The notes below the pieces were generated by a model, which worked only from the letters and a program-made list of their open reading frames with translations, did not search any database and was not told the origin of the DNA. 64,000 nucleotides of DNA from an uncultured Eubacteriales bacterium (GTDB taxonomy: Bacteria > Bacillota > Clostridia > Oscillospirales > Oscillospiraceae). Made by a program: the position numbers and the translations under genes. Positions 7,361 to 15,606 of the stretch are shown here, piece by piece. Position 1 is the first letter of the stretch. Each line of letters begins with the position of its first letter. The DNA is taken from assembly GCA_905198835.1 (NCBI GenBank), contig CAJKDY010000002.1, positions 62,001 to 126,000 of the forward strand, given 5' to 3'.

Positions 7361-8866
7361 ATGGAGTCGAAACCTGTCACAAAGGATGTGTTTGCCATGA
7401 GAAGCGGCGGTATCCTGCTCCCCATCTTCTCCCTGCCAAGCCCCCACGGCATCGGGACCCTGGGCGAGTCAGCCCGGCGGTTCGTAGATTTTCTGGCTGA
7501 CGCGGGCCAGCGGTACTGGCAGATCCTGCCCGTTTGTCCCACCAGCTACGGCGATTCGCCCTACTCTGCCTTCTCCACCTTTGCCGGCAACCCCTACTTT
7601 ATCGACCTGGACCAGCTGGCGCTGGACGGACTTTTGGAGCCCTCGGAGATCAAGGCTGCGGGCTTTGCCCAGAGCGAGGGTGTGGACTACGCCGACCTCT
7701 TTGCCAAGCGCTTCCCCTTGCTGCGCCGCGCATTCATGCGTTTTGAGCAGCAGCCACCAGAGGATTTTGCGGACTTCTGCGCGGATAATCCCTGGCTGGA
7801 GGACTACGCGCTGTTTATGGTCATTAAGGACGACCATTCCGGCGCCTCCTGGCTGGACTGGCCGGAGGACCTCCGCTATCGCTGGGCTGAGGCCCTGGAA
7901 GGGGTCCGCCGAGACCACGCCAGGGATCTGGAGTTTTGGAAGTGTGTGCAGTACCTTTTCTATCGCCAGTGGAGTGAGCTCAAGCGCTACGCCAATGACC
8001 GGGGCGTTCAGATCATCGGCGACCTGCCCATCTATGTGGCGCTGGACAGCGTGGACGTATGGGCTGAGCCCGAGCAGTTCCAGCTGGACGACCAGCTGCG
8101 GCCCACGGAGGTGGCGGGCTGCCCGCCCGACGGCTTTACCGCCGACGGCCAGCTTTGGGGCAATCCTCTCTACGACTGGGAGCGGATGAAGCGGGACGGC
8201 TATGCTTGGTGGATGGAGCGCTTCCGCCGCCACTGTGAGATCTACGACGTGGTCCGCATCGACCACTTCCGGGGCTTCGAGGCGTATTACGCCATTTCCT
8301 ACGGCGACGATACCGCCCGCAATGGCCGTTGGCGGGAGGGGCCGGGGTTGGACTTTTTCCGGGCCGTGGAGCGCCATGTAGGCAAGCCGCCCATCATCGC
8401 CGAGGACCTGGGCTTCTTGACCGACGGCGTGCGCAGGCTCCTGGAGGACACGGGCTTTCCCGGTATGAAGGTGCTGGAGTTTGCCTTTGACAGCCGGGAA
8501 GACAGCGACTACCTGCCCCACAATTACACCCGCCGGTGCGTTTGCTACACAGGCACCCACGATAACTCCACCGTCCTGGGCTGGGCCCAGTGCGCCAGCC
8601 CTGACGACGTGGCTTTTGCCACCGAGTATCTCCGTGCGACACCCAAGGAAGGCTTGAACTGGGCCATGATGCGGGGCGCCTGGTCCAGCGTGGCCGACCT
8701 GGCTGTGGTCCAGATGCAGGATGTGCTGGGCCTGGACGACAGCGCCCGGATCAACACCCCCTCCACCGTAGGCGAGAATTGGCGCTGGCGCATGAAAAAG
8801 GGCATGTGTACCGATAAACTGGCCGCCAAGCTCCGCCGGGAGATGGAGATTTACCGCAGAATGTAA
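7361..8866 (+). CDS. malQ: 4-alpha-glucanotransferase (amylomaltase)
   Basis: A 501-residue GH77 enzyme that transfers segments of alpha-1,4-glucan between maltodextrins and releases glucose. Motifs include GILLPIFSLPSPHGIGTLG at the N-terminus, the nucleophile region DVVRIDHFRGFEAYY, the acid region IIAEDLGFLTDGV and the GTHDNSTVLGW stretch. ATG 7361 gives MESKPVTKDVFAMRSGG; an internal ATG at 7397 (MRSGGILLP) matches family starts equally well, so the first 12 residues are uncertain. It follows the permease by one base, so imported oligosaccharide and its processing enzyme are probably co-expressed. Confidence 0.93.
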   Translation: MESKPVTKDVFAMRSGGILLPIFSLPSPHGIGTLGESARRFVDFLADAGQRYWQILPVCPTSYGDSPYSAFSTFAGNPYFIDLDQLALDGLLEPSEIKAAGFAQSEGVDYADLFAKRFPLLRRAFMRFEQQPPEDFADFCADNPWLEDYALFMVIKDDHSGASWLDWPEDLRYRWAEALEGVRRDHARDLEFWKCVQYLFYRQWSELKRYANDRGVQIIGDLPIYVALDSVDVWAEPEQFQLDDQLRPTEVAGCPPDGFTADGQLWGNPLYDWERMKRDGYAWWMERFRRHCEIYDVVRIDHFRGFEAYYAISYGDDTARNGRWREGPGLDFFRAVERHVGKPPIIAEDLGFLTDGVRRLLEDTGFPGMKVLEFAFDSREDSDYLPHNYTRRCVCYTGTHDNSTVLGWAQCASPDDVAFATEYLRATPKEGLNWAMMRGAWSSVADLAVVQMQDVLGLDDSARINTPSTVGENWRWRMKKGMCTDKLAAKLRREMEIYRRM

Positions 8867-8906
8867 ATTGACAAGAGCCGCTCTGAAAGAGAAGGTTCAT
8901 CAAAAT

Positions 8907-8948
8907 AAAGGAAAGTCAGACCAAAGCGGTCTGACTTTCCTTTATTTT
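8907..8948. terminator. Bidirectional terminator between malQ and the DUF3795 gene
   Basis: A 16-bp perfect stem (8907-8922 with 8928-8943), loop AAAGC, followed by TTTATTTTT on the plus strand and a T-rich run on the minus strand. It sits between convergent genes and overlaps the stop of the minus-strand gene. Confidence 0.88.
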
Positions 8949-9202
8949 TCAAGCCAACGTCTGCATTGCTCTATTCGTTTTCCCTGGTCGCCCTGCTTTT
9001 CATCGTAGGCAAACTGATTAAGTAACTCGCAGGGAAATCTTTCACATTGTCCGCAATGTTCAAGCCCGTTTGCTTCACAACAGGATTTTACCGGGCAGTG
9101 ATCGCCCCAAAACGGTTTTGTGATGTTTACACAGCCCTTACAACCCACTTGCTCTTGATAAGAACATTCGCCGCATAAAAGTCCGCATCTTGATTCGATC
9201 AT
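8942..9202 (-). CDS. DUF3795-like cysteine-rich small protein
   Basis: An 86-residue protein with about ten cysteines: MIESRCGLLCGECSYQEQVGCKGC, then HCPVKSCC, HCGQCERFPCE. This Cys pattern matches the DUF3795 family, probable metal or Fe-S binders of unknown function. The start at 9202 is chosen because AAGGAGGG lies 8 bases upstream; a longer frame to 9238 has no such site. It lies directly downstream of the WYL regulator on the same strand, and both are visibly AT-richer than neighbours. The WYL protein may control it. Confidence 0.75.
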   Translation of the reverse strand: MIESRCGLLCGECSYQEQVGCKGCVNITKPFWGDHCPVKSCCEANGLEHCGQCERFPCELLNQFAYDEKQGDQGKRIEQCRRWLEK

Positions 9203-9250
9203 GGATGTATCCCTCCTTGTTCTTGGAGTATAGCGCAAGTAACATGACAG

Positions 9251-10159
9251 CTATATGTCATGCTGATCCAGAATATTTTTTGCCTGTTTTTTTCGATCGT
9301 CCCGTAATTCTCGGGGTGCTGATACCGCCACTTTATCCCCAAAGCTGAATACCCACTCGCGCATATTCTCATAGCTTGCAAAATCTCGCTCAAACAGTAA
9401 TTTTCCATCTGCCCTTGTAGAGAAGCTATCTATTCCGTATTCATCGATCAAACGATACTTTTCGCTTGCCTCAAATACCGCGCTCAAATGGACATTGCGC
9501 TGCGAAAGATGATCTTCAAATAACAATTCCTCCTGGGGGATCTCCCGTCCGATGAAGGTCTTTTCCTCTATTTGCAGATCCCAAAGACGATTTAGCTTGA
9601 ACAGACGATAGGCCTGCTTGTCCAAGCAAAAGCCAAATACATACCATGATGACCACTTAAAAACCAAATGATATGGCTCTATTCGACGTTTTGCTTCACC
9701 CTTTTGATAATAGTATTGAAATGCCAAAGGATGTTTTGTTAAGATCGCTTCCTTGATCAAATCGATTTTCGGGATAAGCGAGGCTTGGTAATGGGAGGCC
9801 AGGTCGATCATGAGCATATCATCTGTGATGATATGCTGACTTTTGGCCGAAAGCTTGTCAAGCAAACCGGAAAGGGTAGAGCGTTTTGATACGCTGTCTA
9901 TCCCTCTAAGCCCCGCGAAAATATCTTGCAGTTCCTTTTTTGTAAAGATCGTTTTATCGATCTTATAACCACTGGCGATGGAAATGCCGCCGCCATAGCC
10001 CTGTGTTGTAATAATTGGTATACCGGCCTTGCAAATATCCTCTATATCACGGTTGATCGTCCGTCTTGATACCTCAAAACGTTTGGCTAACTGGGGAGCC
10101 GTTACTTTATCATTTTGCGACAGGATCGCAATGATCCCGATCAAACGATCTATTTTCAT
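9251..10159 (-). CDS. HTH/WYL-domain transcriptional regulator (YafY type)
   Basis: A 302-residue regulator. An N-terminal helix-turn-helix covers about residues 1-60 (KIDRLIGIIAILSQNDKVTAPQLAKRF, then SRRTINRDIEDICKAGIPI), followed by a WYL ligand-sensing domain (the PYHLVFKWSSWYVFGFCL segment near 170-190) and a WCX-like C-terminus. WYL proteins often sense nucleic-acid or nucleotide ligands. The start at 10159 has GGGGTGA 5 bases upstream. Codon use is AT-rich relative to flanking genes, suggesting acquisition by transfer. The likely target is itself and the DUF3795 gene; neither target nor ligand can be read from the sequence. Confidence 0.88.
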   Translation of the reverse strand: MKIDRLIGIIAILSQNDKVTAPQLAKRFEVSRRTINRDIEDICKAGIPIITTQGYGGGISIASGYKIDKTIFTKKELQDIFAGLRGIDSVSKRSTLSGLLDKLSAKSQHIITDDMLMIDLASHYQASLIPKIDLIKEAILTKHPLAFQYYYQKGEAKRRIEPYHLVFKWSSWYVFGFCLDKQAYRLFKLNRLWDLQIEEKTFIGREIPQEELLFEDHLSQRNVHLSAVFEASEKYRLIDEYGIDSFSTRADGKLLFERDFASYENMREWVFSFGDKVAVSAPRELRDDRKKQAKNILDQHDI

Positions 10160-10265
10160 TTTTTCACCCCATTTCATCCATAGTATAGCATACAAACACG
10201 ACATCATAAAGTCATGTTTCTACAGAACTGCCTCTGGTGTCGTTCGCTGGGTGGATGGATTTCTG

Positions 10266-10294
10266 TTGCAAAAGAGAGAGTAAGGGGGTATAAT
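10266..10294 (+). promoter_or_regulatory. Sigma-A promoter for the DUF554 gene
   Basis: TTGCAA at 10266-10271, 17-base spacer, TATAAT at 10289-10294; about 38 bases upstream of the start codon. Confidence 0.8.
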
Positions 10295-10332
10295 GTCTCC
10301 TCGAGCAAAAACCTGTGAGGAGATGGAACGCT

Positions 10333-11043
10333 ATGCCCGCAACCTTTATCAACGCCGCTTTGGTGCTGCTTGGCAGTGTCATCGGGCTGCTGTTTCGCGG
10401 CAAAATTCCGGCCCGCTTTACCCAGATCATCACCACCGGCCTGGGTCTTTGCGTGCTGATCATCGGCGTGGACGCCGCGCTGGGCACCGCCGACACCCTG
10501 TGCGTCATTTTCTGCATGGTGGTGGGCACCGTGCTGGGCGAGCTCATCAACATTGAAAAGCACATGGACCACCTAGGCGATTTTCTCAAGCGCAGGCTGG
10601 CCTTCCAGGGCCAGGGCAACGCCCGCTTCAGCGAGGGCTTTGTTAGCGCCAGCGTCCTCTTCTGCGTGGGCGCCATGGCCATCAACGGCTCTCTGGCCGC
10701 GGGGCTGCAGGGCGATTGGTCCATCATCGTCTCCAAGGGCGTGATCGACGGCGTTACCAGCATCTCCTTTGCCGCCGCCATGGGCATCGGCGTAGCCTTT
10801 TCCATCGTGCCGCTGATCCTCTATCAAGGGGGACTGACGTTGCTGGCCGGGGCTATCGGGCCCTATCTCTCCGAAGCGCTGGTGGCGGAAATGAGCGCTG
10901 TGGGCGGGTTACTGATCATCGGCATCGCCATCAATATGCTGGGGCTTGGCAAGGAGAAGATCCGGGTGGGCAATATGCTGCCCGCCATCTTCCTGCCCGC
11001 GGCCTATTTGCCCATCAGCCAGGCTCTTGACCGGCTTTTTTAA
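10333..11043 (+). CDS. DUF554 family integral membrane protein
   Basis: A 236-residue polytopic membrane protein with about six to seven hydrophobic segments: MPATFINAALVLLGSVIGLL at the start, VLIIGVDAALG, CVIFCMVVGTVLGELINIE, then GGLLIIGIAINMLGLG near the end. The pattern matches DUF554 proteins, proposed transporters of unknown substrate. ATG 10333 is preferred over the slightly longer frame because GAGGAG lies 10 bases upstream and family members start with this hydrophobic stretch. It is a single-gene unit with its own promoter. Function is not established. Confidence 0.82.
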   Translation: MPATFINAALVLLGSVIGLLFRGKIPARFTQIITTGLGLCVLIIGVDAALGTADTLCVIFCMVVGTVLGELINIEKHMDHLGDFLKRRLAFQGQGNARFSEGFVSASVLFCVGAMAINGSLAAGLQGDWSIIVSKGVIDGVTSISFAAAMGIGVAFSIVPLILYQGGLTLLAGAIGPYLSEALVAEMSAVGGLLIIGIAINMLGLGKEKIRVGNMLPAIFLPAAYLPISQALDRLF

Positions 11044-11082
11044 GGGGAATTCCATAAATTTTCAAAAATCCCCAGAAAAGAT

Positions 11083-11111
11083 TTGACATTTGACATTTGA
11101 GCGGGTATAAT
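11083..11111 (+). promoter_or_regulatory. Sigma-A promoter for the yceD-rpmF unit
   Basis: TTGACA at 11083-11088, 17-base spacer, TATAAT at 11106-11111. A second TTGACA at 11090-11095 is a 7-base tandem duplicate too close to the -10 to be used with it. Confidence 0.88.
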
Positions 11112-11140
11112 ATCTGCCGTACCGTTGTGCGAGGTGTGCC

Positions 11141-11635
11141 ATGAAACTGGATCTGAAAGACATCATCCTAGTGCCCGGCGCCCAGCTGCCCTTCGCTTTC
11201 CAACTGGACCTTTCTGAGTTGGAGTTTGGCGGCCAGAAGCCCATTCAGGCCCCGGTGGAGGTAGAGGGCGTGGTCCGTAACATGGCGGGGGCGCTGGTCT
11301 TTACCGCCCAGGCCCGCACGGTGCTGTCTCTGAAGTGTGACCGCTGCGGCGTTCCCTTCCAGAGGGAAAAGGCCGTGGACTACGAGACCCTCTTGGCCGA
11401 CTCCCTGGAGCAGGGGGAGGACGAGGCTGACATCGTAGTCCTGGACGGCGACACCCTAGATGCGGGACAGCTCATGACGGACACATTTATCTTAGAGATG
11501 GACACCAAGAACCTCTGCTCAGAGGACTGCAAGGGTCTTTGCCCCGGCTGCGGGGTCAACCTGAACCTGGAGCCCTGCCGCTGCGTCAGAGAGGTGGACC
11601 CGCGTTTGGCGGGCCTCGCCAAGTTCTTTGAGTGA
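11141..11635 (+). CDS. DUF177 (YceD) family protein
   Basis: A 164-residue protein of the YceD/DUF177 family, almost always encoded just before rpmF, as here. Cysteines in KCDRCGVPF (about residue 67) and the C-terminal LCSEDCKGLCPGCGVNLNLEPCRC cluster fit the Firmicute form, which may bind zinc. Family work links YceD to 23S rRNA and large-subunit maturation, but its precise role is unsettled. Co-transcription with L32 from the upstream promoter is likely. Confidence 0.88.
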   Translation: MKLDLKDIILVPGAQLPFAFQLDLSELEFGGQKPIQAPVEVEGVVRNMAGALVFTAQARTVLSLKCDRCGVPFQREKAVDYETLLADSLEQGEDEADIVVLDGDTLDAGQLMTDTFILEMDTKNLCSEDCKGLCPGCGVNLNLEPCRCVREVDPRLAGLAKFFE

Positions 11636-11676
11636 TCGATTATACCATAAGGCCATGATCCAAAGGAGGTGTCAAT

Positions 11677-11868
11677 ATGGCAGTCCCCAAGAGTAAAGTA
11701 TCCAAGCAGCGCCGGAACAAGCGCCGCAGCAGTGTGTGGAAGATGGACGCGCCCAATCTGGTCCTCTGCCCTAAGTGCGGCGAATACAAGCTGCCCCACC
11801 GTCTGTGCAAGTCCTGCATGACCTACAACGGTCGGGATTATAGCAAGGCGGAAGCCGCCGCGAAGTAA
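11677..11868 (+). CDS. rpmF: 50S ribosomal protein L32
   Basis: A 63-residue protein with the invariant L32 start MAVPKSKVSKQRRNKRRSS. It also has the zinc ribbon CPKCGEYKLPHRLCKSC (four cysteines), so this is the zinc-binding form. AAAGGAGGTG lies 7 bases upstream. It is part of the large ribosomal subunit, near the exit side. Confidence 0.97.
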   Translation: MAVPKSKVSKQRRNKRRSSVWKMDAPNLVLCPKCGEYKLPHRLCKSCMTYNGRDYSKAEAAAK

Positions 11869-11888
11869 GTGCATACCGGCAAGAAAGC

Positions 11889-11924
11889 AGGGCAGGAGCG
11901 CTAGGCTTCCGCCCTTCTTTTTTT
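11889..11924 (+). terminator. Probable terminator after rpmF
   Basis: AGGGC and GCCCT arms with an inner GGA/TCC pairing, followed by TTCTTTTTTT. The stem is interrupted, so strength is uncertain. Confidence 0.55.
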
Positions 11925-11954
11925 CCGTGCCGCAGGGAAGGAGGTGGACCTCTT

Positions 11955-13253
11955 ATGAGCAAGACCGTCATTACCAGCGTAGACGCCCGCAGTCCCGCCC
12001 ACAAAGCGGGGGTGAAGTCCGGTGAGCGGCTGCGAGCCGTCAACGGCCACCCCATTGTGGATGTGCTGGACTACAAATTCTATACCTACGACCCTGTGCT
12101 GGAGCTGGAGCTGGAGCGAGAGGGCGTCCGCCGGAACGTAAAAGTGAAAAAGGCTGAGGGACAGGAGTTGGGCTTGAACTTTGAGACCTATATGATGGAC
12201 GCGCCCCGCTCCTGCGCCAACCACTGTATCTTCTGCTTTGTGGACCAGCTGCCCTGTGGAATGCGGGAAACGCTCTACTTCAAGGATGACGATGCACGCT
12301 TGAGCTTCCTCATGGGCAACTACATCACCCTGACCAACCTTTCGCCCCGAGAGTGTCAGCGCATCATCGACCTTCATATCTCACCCATCAACGTCTCCGT
12401 CCACGCCACCGAGCCGGAGCTGCGGTGCAAGCTGCTGGGCAACAAACGGGGCGGGGAAGGGCTGGAGCTCATGGGCCGCTTCGCCGCGGCGGGCATCACC
12501 ATGAACTGCCAGATCGTCTCCTGCCCCGGCGTCAACGACGGAGAACACCTGATGCGCACCATGACCGACCTGGCCGGGCTCTATCCCGGGGTCAACAGCG
12601 TCTCGGTGGTGCCGGTGGGACTGACCAAACACCGCCAGGGCCTCTATCCGCTGGAGCCCTATACCCCCGAGACCGCCGCCGCGGTAGTGGATATGGTGGA
12701 GGCCTTTGGGTCACAATGTCTCAAGGAGCACGGTACCCGCCTTTTTTGGTGCTCGGACGAATTCTACATCCAGGCCGGGCGGCCTATCCCGGACGACGCT
12801 TTTTTTGAGGACTACACCCAGTTGGAAAACGGCGTGGGGATGCTGCGTTTGCTGGAGACCGAGTTTACCTCCGCCCTGGCGCTCCAGGAGGAGAAAACGG
12901 CTACTCCCTTCACCATTGCCTGCGGTGTGGCCGCCGCCCCTTATCTACAGGAAATCGTTGACAGGGCGTTGGAAAAATGCCATACTGAGGGAAGGGTCCA
13001 GGCCATCGTGAATCGTTTCTTTGGCGAGACCATCACCGTCTCCGGGCTCATTACCGGCCAGGATCTGATGGATCAGCTTGTGGGGGTGGACCTGGGCGCA
13101 CGGCTGCTGATCCCGGTGAATATGCTCCGCCACGGCCAGGACATGTTTTTGGACGACGTGACCATCGCCCAGGTAGCGGAGCGTTTAGGCGTGCGGGTCA
13201 TCCCCGTCAACCAGGACGGTTTCGATTTATGCGACGCGATATTTGAAATGTAA
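11955..13253 (+). CDS. PDZ and radical-SAM DUF512 protein
   Basis: A 432-residue protein with an N-terminal PDZ-like domain (VDARSPAHKAGVKSGERLRAVNG, residues about 9-32). A radical-SAM-like cluster motif CANHCIFCFVDQLP follows near residue 87, and then the DUF512 domain. The Cys spacing CxxxCxxC suggests a [4Fe-4S] cluster. Family members are conserved in Firmicutes and cyanobacteria, usually near der as here, but the reaction is unknown. The start ATG has GGAAGGAGGTGGA upstream. Its 3' flank carries the MITE-like repeat that separates it from der. Confidence 0.88.
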   Translation: MSKTVITSVDARSPAHKAGVKSGERLRAVNGHPIVDVLDYKFYTYDPVLELELEREGVRRNVKVKKAEGQELGLNFETYMMDAPRSCANHCIFCFVDQLPCGMRETLYFKDDDARLSFLMGNYITLTNLSPRECQRIIDLHISPINVSVHATEPELRCKLLGNKRGGEGLELMGRFAAAGITMNCQIVSCPGVNDGEHLMRTMTDLAGLYPGVNSVSVVPVGLTKHRQGLYPLEPYTPETAAAVVDMVEAFGSQCLKEHGTRLFWCSDEFYIQAGRPIPDDAFFEDYTQLENGVGMLRLLETEFTSALALQEEKTATPFTIACGVAAAPYLQEIVDRALEKCHTEGRVQAIVNRFFGETITVSGLITGQDLMDQLVGVDLGARLLIPVNMLRHGQDMFLDDVTIAQVAERLGVRVIPVNQDGFDLCDAIFEM

Positions 13254-13259
13254 TGGGAA

Positions 13260-13392
13260 AAGCCTTCCCCCCTCAGGGGGGAAGGTGGCACGGCGAAGCC
13301 GTGACGGATGAGGGGGCGTTGCAAGACACGAAGGCACCCTCATCAGTCAGCCGCTATGCGGCTGCCAGCTTCCCCCTTGCAGGGGGAAGCCT
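13260..13392. repeat. MITE-like palindromic repeat element
   Basis: About 133 bases with imperfect terminal inverted repeats of about 55 bases. Four perfect small hairpins can be read: 13264-13284 (CTTCCCCCC/GGGGGGAAG), 13289-13303 (CACGGC/GCCGTG), 13349-13363 (AGCCGC/GCGGCT) and 13368-13390 (GCTTCCCCC/GGGGGAAGC). GATGAGGG (13307-13314) also pairs with CCCTCATC (13337-13344). No coding capacity is seen. The layout resembles dispersed non-autonomous elements found in gut Clostridia genomes; that comparison is from memory. No second copy was noticed in this window. Confidence 0.8.
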
Positions 13393-13421
13393 ATAAGGTC
13401 AATAGAAAGGAAGTGTTCTCC

Positions 13422-14750
13422 ATGTCCCGCCCCTTAGTCGCCATCGTGGGCCGGCCTAATGTGGGCAAGTCCATGCTGTTCAATAAGCTGACCGGCCAAC
13501 GTCTCTCCATCGTGGAGGACACACCGGGCGTTACCCGGGACCGGCTGTACGCACCCTGCGAATGGGCTGGGCGACGGTTTGACCTGGTGGACACCGGCGG
13601 CATCGAGCCGGGCACCGACAGCGAGATCCTGCTCTTCATGCGGGCCCAGGCTGAGATCGCCATTGAAAACGCCACCGTGATCGTCTTTGTCTGCGACATC
13701 CAGACCGGCCTGACCGCCTCCGACCAGGAGGTGGCCAGTATGCTCCTCAAGTCGGGCAAACCGGTGGTGCTGGCGGTGAACAAAATGGATCAGACCGGCC
13801 ACACCAACCCCGATATCTACGAGTTTTATAACCTGGGCCTGGGCGATCCCATCCCCGTCTCCGCCGTCCACGGCCACGGCACCGGCGATCTGCTGGATGA
13901 GTGCTTGCGATACTTCCCTGATGAGGACGAGACCGAGGACGACCCCGATGTGATCAAAGTAGCTATTATCGGAAAGCCCAATGTGGGCAAGTCGTCCTTG
14001 GTCAACCGCATTCTGGGCCAGGAGCGGGTCATTGTCTCCAACGTGGCGGGCACCACCCGGGACGCGGTGGACAGCTACTTTGAAAACGAAAAGGGTAAGT
14101 ACCTCATCATCGACACCGCTGGAATGCGCAAAAAGTCCAAGGTGGAGGACCGGGTGGAGAAGTTCTCTGTGCTCCGCGGCACCATGGCCATCGAGCGGTG
14201 CGATGTGTGCCTCATCCTTATCGACGCAAACGAGGGCGTCACCGAGCAGGACACCAAGGTGGCGGGCCTGGCTCATGAGGCGGGCAAGGCCTGCATTATC
14301 GTGGTCAACAAGTGGGACGCCGTGGAAAAAGACGACAAGACCATGGATAAAATGAGAAACGACATCCGCCGGGATCTCTCCTATATGACCTACGCGCCCA
14401 TATTATTCATCTCGGCCCTCACTGGCCAGCGGGTGGACCGGCTCTTTGACCTTATTAACTACGTCAACGACCAGGCCAGCCTCCGGGTGACCACCGGGAT
14501 GCTCAACAACATTCTGGCCGACGCCACCGCCCGGGTCCAACCCCCTACCGACAAGGGCAAGCGGCTGAAGATCTACTATATGACTCAGGTGGGAGTCAAG
14601 CCGCCCCATTTCGTGTGCTTTTGCAACAACGCCGAGCTCTTTCACTTTTCCTATCAGCGCTATTTGGAGAATCAAATTCGTCAGACCTTTGGCCTGGAGG
14701 GTACGCCGGTGAAGCTCACCGTCCGGGAGCGAAGCGAGAAGGAGGGGTAA
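13422..14750 (+). CDS. der: Ribosome assembly GTPase Der (EngA)
   Basis: A 442-residue double GTPase needed for 50S subunit maturation. The first G domain begins IVGRPNVGKSMLFNKLTGQ (P-loop about residues 10-17), with DTPGVTRDR and NKMD. The second begins IIGKPNVGKSSLVNRILGQ with DTAGMRKKSK and NKWD, and a KH-like C-terminal domain follows (YYMTQVGVKPPHFVCFCN). ATG 13422 is chosen over the longer open frame because that extension only translates the MITE repeat, and AGAAAGGAAG precedes this ATG. plsY follows after 3 bases. Confidence 0.96.
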   Translation: MSRPLVAIVGRPNVGKSMLFNKLTGQRLSIVEDTPGVTRDRLYAPCEWAGRRFDLVDTGGIEPGTDSEILLFMRAQAEIAIENATVIVFVCDIQTGLTASDQEVASMLLKSGKPVVLAVNKMDQTGHTNPDIYEFYNLGLGDPIPVSAVHGHGTGDLLDECLRYFPDEDETEDDPDVIKVAIIGKPNVGKSSLVNRILGQERVIVSNVAGTTRDAVDSYFENEKGKYLIIDTAGMRKKSKVEDRVEKFSVLRGTMAIERCDVCLILIDANEGVTEQDTKVAGLAHEAGKACIIVVNKWDAVEKDDKTMDKMRNDIRRDLSYMTYAPILFISALTGQRVDRLFDLINYVNDQASLRVTTGMLNNILADATARVQPPTDKGKRLKIYYMTQVGVKPPHFVCFCNNAELFHFSYQRYLENQIRQTFGLEGTPVKLTVRERSEKEG

Positions 14751-14753
14751 ACG

Positions 14754-15467
14754 ATGGATCACAACTGGCTTTTGGCTGTTGGGCTCTTCGCCGCGCTGGC
14801 CATTTTTGCCTATCTTTGTGGTTGCTTTAATGGCGCGGTCATTGTTTCCAAGTATATCTTCAAAGACGATGTACGCACCCACGGCAGCGGCAACGCGGGC
14901 CTGACCAACTTCCACCGTACCTTTGGCGGTAAGTGGACCGCCGCGGTGCTGGCTATGGACATGGTGAAGACGGCGGTGGCGGTGTGGGTGGCCGCGCTGG
15001 TGGCCCGAGGGATCCTGGCTGGAACCGGAACGTGGTCGACGGCGCTCCTGAGCATATATTGCCCTGAGCAGGAGGCCGGGAATTGGTGGATCACCTTCGC
15101 CAAATACTGGGCGGGGATGTTCTGCGTCATCGGCCATATGTACCCTTGTATGTTTGGCTTCAAGGGAGGCAAGGGCATCCTGTCGGGCGGTACGCTGCTG
15201 TTGGTCATCGGCGACTGGCGCATCATCTTGGTGGGATGGGGCGGCTTTTTGTTGCTGGCGGTCCTGACCCGTTGGGTGTCTCTTGGCTCCATCTGGGCGG
15301 GGCTTTCCTTCCCCTTCAGTACATGGTTTGTCTACCAGGACTGGCTGCTGACTCTGATGGCCGCGGTGGTAGGCGGGCTGATCGTATGGAAGCACCGGGG
15401 CAATCTCCAGCGCATTTTGAAGGGGGAGGAGCGGAAATTCTCCCTCCACCACAAGGAAAAAGCATAA
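14754..15467 (+). CDS. plsY: Glycerol-3-phosphate acyltransferase PlsY
   Basis: A 237-residue membrane enzyme that transfers an acyl group from acyl-phosphate to glycerol-3-phosphate, the first step of phospholipid synthesis in Firmicutes. The three PlsY loops are visible: GSGNAGLTNFHRTFGG, GHMYPCMFGFKGGKGI and the region near VSLGSIWAGL. About six membrane spans are predicted. It is slightly longer than many PlsY proteins (about 200), with an insertion around residues 90-110. It is coupled to der and followed by a terminator. Confidence 0.93.
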   Translation: MDHNWLLAVGLFAALAIFAYLCGCFNGAVIVSKYIFKDDVRTHGSGNAGLTNFHRTFGGKWTAAVLAMDMVKTAVAVWVAALVARGILAGTGTWSTALLSIYCPEQEAGNWWITFAKYWAGMFCVIGHMYPCMFGFKGGKGILSGGTLLLVIGDWRIILVGWGGFLLLAVLTRWVSLGSIWAGLSFPFSTWFVYQDWLLTLMAAVVGGLIVWKHRGNLQRILKGEERKFSLHHKEKA

Positions 15468-15472
15468 GCGAG

Positions 15473-15502
15473 GACGCCGGGCCAGCCCCGGCGTCTTTTT
15501 TT
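15473..15502 (+). terminator. Terminator after plsY
   Basis: GACGCCGGG/CCCGGCGTC stem, 5-base loop, then seven T. Confidence 0.92.
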
Positions 15503-15522
15503 AAAAAATCTTGGCAAGTCCC

Positions 15523-15551
15523 TTGCGAAACGGCGGAAGATACAGTATAAT
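15523..15551 (+). promoter_or_regulatory. Sigma-A promoter for the cdaA operon
   Basis: TTGCGA at 15523-15528, 17-base spacer, TATAAT at 15546-15551; about 55 bases before cdaA. Confidence 0.8.
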
Positions 15552-15606
15552 GTATTTTGTATAATTTTAGCTGGGAAGACCTGGCAGGGATGGGAGGGAA
15601 CAGGCA

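Noticed and set aside
13308..13421. N-terminal extension of Der by 38 residues
   Set aside because: The extension translates the MITE-like repeat; Der proteins start at the ATG used, which has a ribosome binding site.
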